Positions 23,907-32,740 of a DNA stretch of 64,000 nucleotides are shown one piece after another. The position numbers and the translations under genes are program-made. Under the pieces are notes generated by a model. It had not been told where the DNA came from, ran no database searches, and worked only from the letters and a program-made list of their open reading frames with translations. The stretch comes from JAIQFF01 sp963725615 (GTDB lineage Bacteria; Acidobacteriota; Terriglobia; Terriglobales; Acidobacteriaceae), in assembly GCA_963725615.1 (NCBI GenBank), contig CAVRZO010000003.1, positions 248,001-312,000 on the forward strand, given 5' to 3'. Numbering within the stretch: position 1 is the stretch's first letter; each line of letters starts with the position of its first letter.

Positions 23907-24634
23907 CGTGTCACCTCAATCGCAGGAATCGCGCAACCATTCGCGCGCGGTTCGGCCGGCTGTGGCGCCCGCAAACCGAGTTGTTCCGCGTGTTCCACTA
24001 CGTATCCTGTCAGACGTTTTCGCAAGGCTTCACGGCCACGGGTCAGTCGCGACTTCACCGTTCCCAGCGAAACCTCGGTAATTTCTGCTATCTCTTCGTA
24101 CGACATCTCTTCCAGATCGCGCAAGATAACGGTAGTGCGGTAGGGTTCCGAAATCTGCCGCAATTCCTCCTCGACCCGCACCCGGACTTCCTCATGCACC
24201 ACCATGTCGAACGGCGATTCGCTTTCATCCACCAGAGTATCGCGCATGCACGATGCGCTCGACCCGCTATCGTCCTGGTTCGGTTCAATTGAGGTCTCTT
24301 TCGCCTTGTGCCGGAACCACCAGCGTCGTCGGTTCGAGGCCTCATGCACCGCGATACGGTAAATCCAGGTTTTCAGGCTGGACTCGCCGTGAAAGTGCTT
24401 CATCCCCCGAAACACCTTCAGGAAGACTTCCTGGGTAGTGTCGGCGGCGTCCGCCGGATCGGTGACGATGCGGTACACCAGGCTGTAGATCGGTTGGTGA
24501 AACTCGGCGATGAGCCAGGCATAGGCGTCTTCCGAGCCCGCCTTCAGTTCGGCAACGATTGCTGACTGCTGGCTCCGGATTCCTATAGAAACTGCAAAAT
24601 CACCCAAGGTGGTCGCTCCCGCCATCAAAGCCAT
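23903..24634 (-). CDS. ECF-type RNA polymerase sigma factor
   Basis: About 243 residues. Region 2: EFHQPIYSLVYRIVTDPADAADTTQEVFLKVFRGM, then SLKTWIYRIAVHEASNRRRWW. Region 4: EPYRTTVILRDLEEMSYEEIAEITEVSLGTVKSRLTRGREALRKRL, a complete helix-turn-helix. The linker between them is acidic and long. The frame extends to 24700, but ATG 24634 (MALMAGATT) is better placed, and a further ATG lies at 24625. A TATAAT sits only 12 bases before this ATG (see 24647). It is coupled to the anti-sigma gene; autoregulation is usual in such pairs but no -35 motif was matched. Confidence 0.92.
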   Translation of the reverse strand: MALMAGATTLGDFAVSIGIRSQQSAIVAELKAGSEDAYAWLIAEFHQPIYSLVYRIVTDPADAADTTQEVFLKVFRGMKHFHGESSLKTWIYRIAVHEASNRRRWWFRHKAKETSIEPNQDDSGSSASCMRDTLVDESESPFDMVVHEEVRVRVEEELRQISEPYRTTVILRDLEEMSYEEIAEITEVSLGTVKSRLTRGREALRKRLTGYVVEHAEQLGLRAPQPAEPRANGCAIPAIEVTR

Positions 24635-24646
24635 GGCGTCACCCCC

Positions 24647-24652
24647 ATTATA
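24647..24652 (-). promoter_or_regulatory. Possible -10 box of the sigma gene
   Basis: Minus strand reads TATAAT followed by GGGGGTGACGCC and the ATG. If used, the transcript would have a leader of only about 5 bases, or the start is the downstream ATG at 24625. The region 17 bases upstream has no good -35 element, so this is weak. Confidence 0.3.
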
Positions 24653-24870
24653 GGTTCTTTCCGCCTGCGGACCCAAAGTTAAACTGGTCCGATTTCCCAA
24701 CCGAAATACGCTAACTCCTGTATGTATAGACCCCAGCGCCGCAGGCAGAGTTCCATACCTGCAACTGTAAGTATTTCAGTAAATTAGGGATACGCGAACG
24801 ACGGAGGCGGGGCTGCAGAGCTGTCCTGTGGCACCGGTTTGGGACGGAAGCAACGGGAACGACCCAGGTC

Positions 24871-25581
24871 CTACTTCGGCGGGGCTGCGCCAGGATTCGG
24901 GGCGGCGGGCGTCCCTGGCGCTGTCTTGGTTGCGGGCGTGGCAGGCTTCTTTTTGGCAGGTTTTTTGACCGGGGCGGCGTCATCCACCACAATTTTTTTG
25001 GGAGGTGGCGCCGGCGTGCTGGCCTGAGCGCTTTGCAGCGCCGCGCGCAGACGTGTGACTTCGACCTCTTTGGCTCCAGCCAGGGTTTCCATGCGGTCGG
25101 CCACCGAACGCCGCAGTCTTTCGAAGGCGCTGACATCGTTTTCGAGCGACTGGAACTCGTCCTTGGACCCGAACGCCCCCGATGACTCGGCTACCGATTC
25201 GAACACATCGTAAAGCGCGTCCAGATTGCGGTACAGCTTGAAAGTGGAAGTTAGGCTCTCAGGCGACGCTCTTAATTCCGCAATAATTTCCGGCAAAGCA
25301 GATTTCAGATTGCGCTGAATGGATTCCGAATTTCCCTCGGCCTGCCGTTTGGTGCCCGAGTCGGCCTTCCATTTTTCCACGCGCATCTTGGCCAAATCCA
25401 ATTGCGCCGCTTGCGAAGTCTCTTCCAGCTGCGAGAGCAACGCGTTGAGCTGATTGGCCGAAGCATACGAAACCGGACCCTGCGGTGCGGGCTGGTTGGA
25501 GGAAATAACCTGCGCACTTACCGCCAGACAAAGCGGCAACAGGGAGAAGTATCGAAAACGCAAGATGGAGTTTCGTTTCAT
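24871..25581 (-). CDS. Exported protein with coiled-coil and Pro/Ala/Lys tail, unknown function
   Basis: 236 residues. A signal peptide (LRFRYFSLLPLCLAVSAQV) leads into about 150 residues that are strongly helical (NALLSQLEETSQAAQLDLAKMRVEKWKADSG; LENDVSAFERLRRSVADRMETLAGAKEVEVTRLRAAL). A roughly 50-residue low-complexity tail rich in Pro, Ala and Lys follows (PVKKPAKKKPATPATK), probably contacting peptidoglycan or nucleic acid non-specifically. No family recognised. It sits between the sigma operon and the tRNA gene. The 170-base gap to the sigma gene shows nothing notable. Confidence 0.7.
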   Translation of the reverse strand: MKRNSILRFRYFSLLPLCLAVSAQVISSNQPAPQGPVSYASANQLNALLSQLEETSQAAQLDLAKMRVEKWKADSGTKRQAEGNSESIQRNLKSALPEIIAELRASPESLTSTFKLYRNLDALYDVFESVAESSGAFGSKDEFQSLENDVSAFERLRRSVADRMETLAGAKEVEVTRLRAALQSAQASTPAPPPKKIVVDDAAPVKKPAKKKPATPATKTAPGTPAAPNPGAAPPK

Positions 25582-25675
25582 TAAGGCCGCCGCAAAGCGT
25601 CCCTCAGGATACTAAGTTTCCCGGCTTTCGCAAAATGTGGATCGCACTGAGAGATGCGGCCAGCGACCGCCGGGT

Positions 25676-25704
25676 TTGACTATCGATAGCCAGTAGGCGA
25701 GAAT
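25676..25704 (+). promoter_or_regulatory. Probable sigma-70 type promoter of tRNA-Ala
   Basis: TTGACT (25676-25681), a 17-base spacer, and GAGAAT (25699-25704). The expected transcription start is near 25711, about 33 bases before the tRNA. The -35 matches 5 of 6 and the -10 matches 4 of 6. Confidence 0.5.
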
Positions 25705-25743
25705 TGAGTTGCTTTAGCCCCCCTCGCACAACGTTTTTCATGT

Positions 25744-25819
25744 GGGCCTGTGGCGCAGCTGGGAGCGCGCTTCCATGGCATGGAAGAGGTCGTCGGTTCG
25801 ATCCCGACCAGGTCCACCA
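25744..25819 (+). tRNA. tRNA-Ala (anticodon GGC)
   Basis: 76 bases with encoded CCA. Acceptor stem GGGCCTG / CAGGTCC (one G-T pair), D stem GCGC/GCGC, anticodon stem CTTCC/GGAAG with loop ATGGCAT (anticodon GGC), T arm GTCGG-TTCGATC-CCGAC, discriminator A. All cloverleaf positions fit. It reads GCC and GCU codons. Confidence 0.97.
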
Positions 25820-25840
25820 ATAAAATTTCCCCAATCATGC

Positions 25841-27364
25841 CTACGGCCCCGTCCCTCCATTGTGGCAATCGCTGCAATTCACCTGAGTTAGATCGCCGAG
25901 GTCCACTGGATGTTGGAAGCTTAGCTTGGGCGACGCCGCCATGCTGATTCCGCCCTCTTCTTGCCCCATGAGCGTGTGACAGATATTGCAATCCTTGCTG
26001 ATAACTCTTCCTTCCGCACTCACATGCTGCCCGTCATGGCAACGGAAACAGCCGTTGAAATCGAAATGCCCGAGATTGTTGGGATGGGTTTGCCAGTTCA
26101 ACTTCATCTCCGGAAAGATTGTTCGGCGGAAGATTTGCTGGACTTCATTAATCGCATTGCGGATGTCAAGCTGCTTGTTCTTTGCAACTTCGGGGTATTT
26201 GTTTTCGTAAAATCCGTCAAGCTCCTGCGCAATCGCCTGTACCGCCGCCTCGGTCGTGTCGTATTTGGCGGTCAGCGCTGCGACCGCCTGCTGCTTGATG
26301 TAGGGCAGAGACGCGTCTAACTTGTGCGCCAATAGTGCCTGGTCCACGGCTTGATCGGGCGGGATATAAATGTGCGTCGGACGGTTGTGGCAGTCTACGC
26401 AATCCATGCGGTGCCGTGGAGCCTTGGCGATCTGGTCTCTATTTAAGGTGGAATCCTGTGCGTAGTACTCGACCACGCGTCCCTGTGCGTCTTTCGCGTG
26501 GATGTAAGGAATGACCTGCCGTTTTTCGTCCGCTGCGACATAGTCAATCTCGTTGGCGATGTTCATGTGCCAGTGAATGCCCTCGGGAGCACCCGTGGCC
26601 GGATCGCCTCCCCCAGTCTTGATCAGCATGCGGATCTGGCGTGGTGTATTTTTCTCATCGCTGCCGTAGTGGGTAAAAACCTTGAGTTGCGCTCCATAGA
26701 ATTTTTTCGGCCAGTGGCACTGTTCGCAGGTTTCCTGCGCCGGGCGCAGGTTGTGTACCGGGGTGGGAATGGGCCGCGGGAAAGTATTGAACATAGCGGC
26801 AAATACTTGCCGCGTTCCCGACAGCTTCGATTTCACGTACCAGGTCGCCCCTGAACCCACATGGCACTCTACGCATCCTACGCGCGCGTGCGGAGAGAGC
26901 TGGTACGCGGTGAATTCCGGCTTCATCACCGTGTGGCAGGTTTGTCCGCAGAACTGAACCGAATCCGTGAACTCGTAGGCCTTATAGCTGCCCACCCCAC
27001 TGAGCATGACAAACACCACTAATAGGGCGCTGAAAGATATCACAGCACTGCGCTGGCCGGCATCGTTGAGATCAATACGGGGATACAGGGGGGCGTCGCC
27101 GGCTTTCTTCCGCCGCTCCCGCCAGGCGCCTACCCCGATGAGCAACAGCCCACAAATCAGAAAGCCCGGCGCCACCATGTAGGCCAGGATGCCGATATAC
27201 GGGCTGGATCTTTCCGCAATGAACCCGATCAAGGAGAACAGGAAAATATTGCCCAGACTGACCAGAGCCAGCGCCACACCTGCAAGACTGATAGGGTTGC
27301 GCAAGAGCAGGCGCAACTTGTGCCAATGTTCTTTGGGGTGGGACGTTTGATTTTCAGGCGCCAT
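25841..27364 (-). CDS. NapC/NirT-type heptahaem cytochrome c, membrane anchored
   Basis: 507 residues. Two N-terminal hydrophobic segments (residues 28-52 and 58-82) and a third near 107-128 precede a periplasmic haem domain. Haem sites in order: FCGQTCH, which has three residues between the cysteines (CX3CH), then CVECH, CEQCH, CVDCH, CFRCH, CNICH and CSDCH, seven in all. PEFTAYQLSPHARVGCVECHVGSGATWYVKSKLSGTRQV is the conserved block of this NapC/NirT group. Members oxidise membrane quinol and pass electrons to periplasmic cytochromes. It is the last gene of the cytochrome operon, 58 bases behind the 9-haem gene. Confidence 0.9.
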   Translation of the reverse strand: MAPENQTSHPKEHWHKLRLLLRNPISLAGVALALVSLGNIFLFSLIGFIAERSSPYIGILAYMVAPGFLICGLLLIGVGAWRERRKKAGDAPLYPRIDLNDAGQRSAVISFSALLVVFVMLSGVGSYKAYEFTDSVQFCGQTCHTVMKPEFTAYQLSPHARVGCVECHVGSGATWYVKSKLSGTRQVFAAMFNTFPRPIPTPVHNLRPAQETCEQCHWPKKFYGAQLKVFTHYGSDEKNTPRQIRMLIKTGGGDPATGAPEGIHWHMNIANEIDYVAADEKRQVIPYIHAKDAQGRVVEYYAQDSTLNRDQIAKAPRHRMDCVDCHNRPTHIYIPPDQAVDQALLAHKLDASLPYIKQQAVAALTAKYDTTEAAVQAIAQELDGFYENKYPEVAKNKQLDIRNAINEVQQIFRRTIFPEMKLNWQTHPNNLGHFDFNGCFRCHDGQHVSAEGRVISKDCNICHTLMGQEEGGISMAASPKLSFQHPVDLGDLTQVNCSDCHNGGTGP

Positions 27365-27422
27365 GGTTGCTTTCTACCAGAATCTAGAGTGTATTTTCTT
27401 GCGGGACAAATCGCGAGGCACC

Positions 27423-28658
27423 TTAGCTCGGCCGCCTTTCGACTTGACGGAGGAAAAGACGCAGCCCGATCACCACTGCCACGATTGCGAGCAGCGACCA
27501 AGCCAGGCCCTTGCGTCGGTAATCCCGTTCCTTGAGTGCTCCGGCGCCTTCCTGATGAGTCTTCGCGGCGATCTGCAGGCCCGCGTCAACGTCCTGCTGC
27601 ACCCGCGCTGGGTTGAAGCTGTGGATGGCAACACGGGACTTGGTGAGCGAGTCCCGCGCCTGGTCTTGTTCCAGCTGCGCGTCGCTGACTTCCATGCCTG
27701 CCGATTCGGCACGATCCAGAATTTCAGCGGCGTCTTTTACCGACGTGTCCAGGCGACCGAGTTGTTGTGCGATCTGAGTAGCGGCCTGGTACCCGGCATC
27801 GCCGTCAGTATGACAGTTCGTGCAAACCGACTGCGGTCCCGTGCTTAGCATCGCGTCCGTCGGATGGCTGATCCGGTGGTTACTGTGGCAGGTAACGCAT
27901 CCGGGAAGCGAAGCCGCTTCAAAGGCAGCTTTGTGTGGGCTGGATTCAAACAATTGCGCCTGAAAGACGTGGCACGTTGAACACACATTCTGCACCGTGC
28001 TGACCCCTGGCGGCGCCGCGCCGTGGTTGCCGTGACAGGTGGTGCAGGTGGGAGCACTCAGGTCTCCGCGCACCGTTAGTGCTTCATGGTGGACGCTGGC
28101 GCTATAGCCGGCGAACTGGTCGGTTGGGATGGAGTATCCCTTCATGTGAGCCGTATCGGCGTGGCAGCGGGCGCAGGTCTGAGCAATGTTTAAAGGGTGG
28201 ACCTTCGAGCGCGTGTCGCTTGCCGGCCGCAGATCGTGAACCCCGTGGCAATCGGTGCAGACGGCGACTTTATCATCACCTTTCGCGCGCAGCTTGCCGT
28301 GTACGCTAGTCAGATACTGAGCAAACTGATCGGTGCGCAGTGACGGATTGTATTGGCGCATGTAAGCGCTGTCAGAATGGCACCTGCCGCATAGTGCCGG
28401 GATGTCCTTCCGCGCGATCTTGCCGCGGAAGCCCGCTTGTTTGCTCATGGCATCCTGATCGTCCCTGCTCGGGTCACCACCATGGCAACTGGCGCAGGTC
28501 AGACCTTTCTGAGCGTGAATATCCTGGGAAAACTGTTCCGCGGTGACCTTATAAGGTGGATCAAGCGCAGAGTGGCAGTCCAGACAACTGTTCGGGGTCT
28601 GGGCGTGAGCCACGACGCCAAGCGACAGTGTCGCCAGCAGCGCAAAAAGCAGCCTCAT
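27423..28658 (-). CDS. Nonahaem cytochrome c with C-terminal membrane anchor
   Basis: About 411 residues. Start ATG 28658 gives a clean signal peptide (RLLFALLATLSLGVVAHAQ); an ATG at 28685 would overlap the cytochrome b gene by 20 bases. Nine CXXCH sites: CLDCH, CASCH, CGRCH, CTDCH, CARCH, CTTCH, CSTCH, CVTCH, CTNCH. They are arranged in repeated modules of the form CTDCHGVHD ... CARCH also seen in the 11-haem protein. A helical region (about 290-375) and one C-terminal membrane helix (LAWSLLAIVAVVIGLRLFL) follow, so it faces the periplasm while held in the inner membrane. Its place right after Rieske and cytochrome b suggests it replaces cytochrome c1 in a bc-type complex. Confidence 0.9.
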   Translation of the reverse strand: MRLLFALLATLSLGVVAHAQTPNSCLDCHSALDPPYKVTAEQFSQDIHAQKGLTCASCHGGDPSRDDQDAMSKQAGFRGKIARKDIPALCGRCHSDSAYMRQYNPSLRTDQFAQYLTSVHGKLRAKGDDKVAVCTDCHGVHDLRPASDTRSKVHPLNIAQTCARCHADTAHMKGYSIPTDQFAGYSASVHHEALTVRGDLSAPTCTTCHGNHGAAPPGVSTVQNVCSTCHVFQAQLFESSPHKAAFEAASLPGCVTCHSNHRISHPTDAMLSTGPQSVCTNCHTDGDAGYQAATQIAQQLGRLDTSVKDAAEILDRAESAGMEVSDAQLEQDQARDSLTKSRVAIHSFNPARVQQDVDAGLQIAAKTHQEGAGALKERDYRRKGLAWSLLAIVAVVIGLRLFLRQVERRPS

Positions 28659-28665
28659 CGCGTAG

Positions 28666-29751
28666 CTATTTCGCGAGGTATCCATAGACAGTCATCGATG
28701 CCATATACGCCAGAGCAAAAATACCCGCGCCCAGAATCCAACGCTGGCTGCGACCCTTGCCATTGCGCTCCAGGAAAGGAAGCAGCGTCCAGACCACTCC
28801 CGCGGCTCCGAAAAACAAAATGCCGATCACTTCCCCGTCCAGCCGCCAGATCTTGGGCGGAATCATTTTCAGCGTCTGAAACATGAACATGAAATACCAC
28901 TCTGGCCGGATTCCTGCCGGGGCCGACGCAAAGGGATCAGCTTTTGTACCCAGTCCCCAGGGCGAAAGAGCCGCCAAGGCACCCAGGACACCCAGCGCGA
29001 TGTACCAAGCCATCAGTTCACGAAGAAGAAAGTTCGGGAAGAAATGCATCTCCCGCAACTGCTCGGGGTGGGCCGTGCGCTGGGCTTCCACGCCAGGGGG
29101 AACACTCATGCCGAGCCGCTGGATCAGTGCCAGGTGGAGAAGGATCAGCAACGTAGTGATGCCGGGCAGGACAGCCACATGGAATCCGAAAAAACGAGTC
29201 AGAGTGGCGCCGGTGACTTCTTCCCCGCCGCGCAGGAAAATCATCAGCGCCTTGCCGATGAACGGTACCTGGCCGGCAATGTCCGTGCCCACCTTGGTGG
29301 CAAAGAACGCCAGCGTGTTCCAAGGCAGCAGATATCCACTGAAGCCAAAGCCCATCGCGAGGAACAGCAGGATCATCCCGCTGACCCAGGTAAGCTCCCG
29401 CGGCTTGCGGTAGGCGCGGAGGAACAACACGCTGAACATGTGGCAGAAGGCAGTGAAGATCATCAGGTTCGCTGCCCAGGAGTGGATGGAGCGCACCAGC
29501 CATCCGAACTGCACCCGAGTCATGATGTACTGCACGCTCTCAAAGGCTTCGTTCGAACTGGGGCGGTAATAGAGAAGCAGCAAAATGCCAGTGCAGACCT
29601 GGATGCCAAACAAGAACAGCGTGATGCCACCCAGGAAGTACCAGTGCGAGAGCTTGTGGACCGGGACAGTCTTCTTGCGCAAGGGCGCCGTTAGTGCAAC
29701 CCAGTCAAAGCGCGCATCCAGCCACTTGCGGACACTGGCGAGCAAGTTCAA
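28666..29751 (-). CDS. Cytochrome b of a bc-type quinol oxidoreductase
   Basis: 361 residues. Full-length cytochrome b, with the cytochrome b6-like and subunit IV-like halves in one chain. The two haem-ligand pairs are in RSIHSWAANLMIFTAFCH and FHVAVLPGITTLLILLH, each with 13-14 residues between the His. The quinone-site motif is PEWY (IRPEWYFMFMFQTLK). Eight hydrophobic segments are visible. The start is TTG at 29751, overlapping the Rieske stop as TTGA. With the Rieske and multihaem genes it forms a complex that would take electrons from quinol (or feed them to quinone). Confidence 0.94.
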   Translation of the reverse strand: MNLLASVRKWLDARFDWVALTAPLRKKTVPVHKLSHWYFLGGITLFLFGIQVCTGILLLLYYRPSSNEAFESVQYIMTRVQFGWLVRSIHSWAANLMIFTAFCHMFSVLFLRAYRKPRELTWVSGMILLFLAMGFGFSGYLLPWNTLAFFATKVGTDIAGQVPFIGKALMIFLRGGEEVTGATLTRFFGFHVAVLPGITTLLILLHLALIQRLGMSVPPGVEAQRTAHPEQLREMHFFPNFLLRELMAWYIALGVLGALAALSPWGLGTKADPFASAPAGIRPEWYFMFMFQTLKMIPPKIWRLDGEVIGILFFGAAGVVWTLLPFLERNGKGRSQRWILGAGIFALAYMASMTVYGYLAK

Positions 29752-30209
29752 GCCTCTCGTTTCCGGCTGACTACAAGATCCTCACCACGCACGTGGACCC
29801 GGTAATTTTCCAGCGGGCGCGGTGGAGGGCCCGAGACATTGCGTCCGTTGAGGTCGTACATGCCGTTGTGGCAGGCGCACCAAATTTCGTGAAGATCGGC
29901 GCGATACTGGACGGTGCAACTCAAATGCGTACAGGTGGCGGAGAATGCCCGGTACTCAGCTTCCCCCACGCGGAGCAGGAGCCCGGGGCGGTTGCCGAAG
30001 CGGAAGATTTTCGCCGCATTCATTTTCAGGTCTCCCACCTTGGCAGCGAGCACTTCGTCGCCACCCAAATCCGCCACCGGCGGTGGGACCAGATAGCGGA
30101 GCACCGGGTACACGAACGAGACGAGAGAAGCGAACAGGCTGCTGCCCAGGATTAGTTCCACTACACGCCGCCGCGTGGGTCCCACCTCGGGAACCGCTGT
30201 GTTCTCCAT
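29748..30209 (-). CDS. Rieske 2Fe-2S protein
   Basis: 153 residues. The N-terminus has RRR followed by one hydrophobic helix (VVELILGSSLFASLVSFVYP), consistent with a Tat-dependent, uncleaved anchor. The cluster ligands are CTHLSC (box 1) and CACHNG (box 2), with two Cys, two His and the disulfide Cys pair. The Pro-loop GPPPRPL follows. A 4-base overlap with the cytochrome b start shows tight coupling. Typical bc-complex subunit transferring electrons from quinol to the c-type partner. Confidence 0.95.
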   Translation of the reverse strand: MENTAVPEVGPTRRRVVELILGSSLFASLVSFVYPVLRYLVPPPVADLGGDEVLAAKVGDLKMNAAKIFRFGNRPGLLLRVGEAEYRAFSATCTHLSCTVQYRADLHEIWCACHNGMYDLNGRNVSGPPPRPLENYRVHVRGEDLVVSRKREA

Positions 30210-30235
30210 GTTCGTCCTCGTCTCCAGTTCGTGAT

Positions 30236-30583
30236 CTACTTCTTCTTTCCCAGTTCCCGAATGTGAGCCAGAACCTGCCCAATCTGCTCAGCCGTCAGCT
30301 TGCCTTCGAAGGCTGGCATCTTGCCCTTGCCCTTCGAGATGATGGTCGTCAGTTCCGCATCGGTCTGCTTCTGTACCTCCGGGGAACCCAAGTCGCGGAT
30401 GTTCAGCTTCTTGCCCATAGGCGTCTCGCCCTTGCCATCGGCGCCGTGGCACATGGCGCACTTTGTCTTGAACAAGGTTGGGCCATCCTGTGCTGCCAAC
30501 GGCGTACTCCCGCTGACCGCGATCACTACAATTAGGATTGCTGTCAGCCGAGCAGGCAGCGCGTTCTCCTTCTCACCTTTCAT
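30236..30583 (-). CDS. Small monohaem cytochrome c (copy 1)
   Basis: 115 residues with a signal peptide and one haem site in KCAMCHGADGKGETPMGKK. The distal Met ligand is probably in KGKGKMPAFEGKLTAEQIGQVLAHIREL. This is a class I cytochrome c fold of soluble periplasmic carriers. The SD is strong (GGAGGAGG, about 5 bases). It is paralogous to the protein at 32737-33084, with the same CAMCHGADGKGxTPxGKK block, so the operon carries two versions. It probably shuttles electrons between the bc-type complex and the multihaem proteins. Confidence 0.92.
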   Translation of the reverse strand: MKGEKENALPARLTAILIVVIAVSGSTPLAAQDGPTLFKTKCAMCHGADGKGETPMGKKLNIRDLGSPEVQKQTDAELTTIISKGKGKMPAFEGKLTAEQIGQVLAHIRELGKKK

Positions 30584-30727
30584 GATTTCCTCCTCCCCTA
30601 TGTCTTACGATGTCAGCAGAAACCGTCCCATTGTATTCCCGTCTCTAGTCCACTCCGTCTCTATTCCACCCAAGCCGGGTAATGCGGCGCAATTGGCAAT
30701 TCGCCGCCGCCAATGCGTGCATCGTCT

Positions 30728-32740
30728 TCAAGACTCATGCTCGGTCTCCGTGGTTTTGGTCCTCGTGTCGGTGTCGTCTGTTTCGTTCGGCATCGGCTCT
30801 TGCGTCTGCGGCTTCGCCGCCGGGGTGTGCCCGGTTTCCAGCAGGGCTTCCAAATCCAAAGGATGTTCGGCCTGGTAATGCTCGAGAGGTACCTCCCCGT
30901 CCCACCACGCCCAGTTCATCGGATAGGCATCCGGGTCAAAGAAGACCTGGTAGAAGTGCCACACAACAATGGCCAAGGTGGCCAGGACGGCTTCGTAAAA
31001 ATGGATAGCCGTGGCCACATCCAGCCACCAGCGTGGGCGCAGGTTCCCCACTGTGGTCGCGGCCCAGAGCATGATTCCGGTGACGGCCATGATAAGGGTG
31101 CCCCACACCAGCGCCCAGTACTCTACCTTTTCCGCGTAGGAAAAACGCCCAAAGGGAGGCCTGTGCGGGGTCAGGCCGAGATGATAGCGGAGATTGTTCC
31201 AGAATTCGGCGGCATCGCCGACCGAGGGCCAAATTTCCTGTACCAGCCGGCGACCGTCGCGGTAGAACGCGAGATATACGAGATGATAGAAGCCAGCCGC
31301 GATCAGCACGACCCCCGCGATTCGGTGGACGATGCTGCGCAGGTTTTCGTTCATTCCCAGCACCAGATACTTGAACCAGGAGTCAGGAAACTTCAGGGCG
31401 AAGCCGGTGAAAACCAGCACTGTAAAGCTGACAAACAGGATGGTGTGCTGGATGCGCTGTCCACGGTTCATTCGGGTGACCGTGCGCTCGCCCTGTCTTC
31501 TGCGGCGGGCGATGGCCTTGAACCTCCAGATAATAAAGTTGTGTGTCACCATGCCAGCGATCACGATCACAATGAGCGATACATAGAACCGCCGCACCCA
31601 GCGGACCACAATGCTGCCAGTGTCTCCCGATAGCGGTGCGTTGACATGCACTTTCGCGGCGACAAATTGTTCGGTCACGCCGCGATGACACTGGCCGCAG
31701 GTCTTGACTAAGTTGGCCGGGTGGACGCTGGAGCGCGGATCGCTGGAGGGCAAAATATTATGCACGCCATGGCAACTGGCGCAATTGGCCACGACCGTCG
31801 AGCCTCGCCGCGAGGCCAAACCGTGGTAGCTAGCCAGATACGTGGTGACCCGGTTCCCCTCGAAACCGAATTCCTGCGTGAGTTGTACTCCTTCGTGGCA
31901 ATGCGCACACGCCAGATTCTGCGTCGACGTCTGTGAAGCTGGGTCCTTATGCGACTTGATGGAATGGATGCCGTGGCAGTCAGTGCAAATCGGCGCCTGC
32001 CAGTCTCCGCGCGCGACAGCTTGACCGTGAATGCTCTGCTCGAACTCCCGTTCGACCGGGCCATGGCACTTGCCGCAGGTATGGGGAACGTTGAATTTGA
32101 ATATCGGCGCCTTGGGGTCAGCCGCGGTCAGGATGTCGTGCGCACCGTGGCAATCGGTACAGACGGCTGCCTTCTCCACCCCTTTGGCCACAGCCTGGCC
32201 ATGCACGCTCTCCCGATAGGAAACAAAGGGCTGGGTGGTACGGCCGGTAGCTTCCATGACAAACTTCACGCTATGGCAGCTGCCGCAGGTGGCGGGAATA
32301 TTCGCATGGTTGGTCCGTGATTTGGGATCGCTCGAGGGCAGCAGCTCGTGGGGGCTACCGTGGCAATCGGTGCAGGTGGCCGCAGGCTGCTTGCCCTGAA
32401 TGGACTGGGCGTGCAGACTGCGGTCGTAAGCCGCTTGCTGCTCTCGGTGGCAGTTCGCACAGGAGACTTTGGCCGGCAGGGTCTCGTGGGGAGAGGCCTT
32501 GACGTCGGAGTGGCAATCGACGCAAGTAAACATGCCGCCGTGTATCGAGTTCTTGAATTTGTCCGGATCGACGTGCCGGTCCACTGGTTTGCCGTTGACG
32601 TCCTGGGTGAGGCCCGGGGTGCTGTGACAGGCGAGGCAGTCTTCGTTCGTGGGCTTTTGCGCTGCAACCGCGCTGGCGGTAAACAACACGGCCAAGCACC
32701 CAATGATGGCCGCTGCGCGAATCATCGCAGCCCGGTTCAC
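30728..32740 (-). CDS. Fusion of 11-haem cytochrome c and cytochrome b561-type membrane domain
   Basis: 670 residues. Signal peptide (MIRAAAIIGCLAVLFTASAVAAQ), then eleven CXXCH sites in about 360 residues: CLACH, CVDCH, CANCH, CTDCH, CGSCH, CTDCH, CGKCH, CTDCH, CAHCH, CASCH, CGQCH. The C-terminal part is a four- to five-helix di-haem b domain, with His in RIQHTILF, SIVHRIAGVVLIAAGFYH and IHFYEAVLATLAIVVWH, like cytochrome b561/FdnI. One chain could therefore take electrons from quinol at the membrane and deliver them along a periplasmic haem wire. The GTG start overlaps the previous gene as GTGA. The 144-base gap to the next gene contains a short inverted repeat and may hold an internal promoter. 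Confidence 0.9.
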   Translation of the reverse strand: MNRAAMIRAAAIIGCLAVLFTASAVAAQKPTNEDCLACHSTPGLTQDVNGKPVDRHVDPDKFKNSIHGGMFTCVDCHSDVKASPHETLPAKVSCANCHREQQAAYDRSLHAQSIQGKQPAATCTDCHGSPHELLPSSDPKSRTNHANIPATCGSCHSVKFVMEATGRTTQPFVSYRESVHGQAVAKGVEKAAVCTDCHGAHDILTAADPKAPIFKFNVPHTCGKCHGPVEREFEQSIHGQAVARGDWQAPICTDCHGIHSIKSHKDPASQTSTQNLACAHCHEGVQLTQEFGFEGNRVTTYLASYHGLASRRGSTVVANCASCHGVHNILPSSDPRSSVHPANLVKTCGQCHRGVTEQFVAAKVHVNAPLSGDTGSIVVRWVRRFYVSLIVIVIAGMVTHNFIIWRFKAIARRRRQGERTVTRMNRGQRIQHTILFVSFTVLVFTGFALKFPDSWFKYLVLGMNENLRSIVHRIAGVVLIAAGFYHLVYLAFYRDGRRLVQEIWPSVGDAAEFWNNLRYHLGLTPHRPPFGRFSYAEKVEYWALVWGTLIMAVTGIMLWAATTVGNLRPRWWLDVATAIHFYEAVLATLAIVVWHFYQVFFDPDAYPMNWAWWDGEVPLEHYQAEHPLDLEALLETGHTPAAKPQTQEPMPNETDDTDTRTKTTETEHES

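Noticed and set aside
29044..29694. A 216-codon + strand frame inside the cytochrome b gene
   Set aside because: Shadow of a high-GC gene: no SD, no family features, and the opposite strand encodes a conserved protein throughout.
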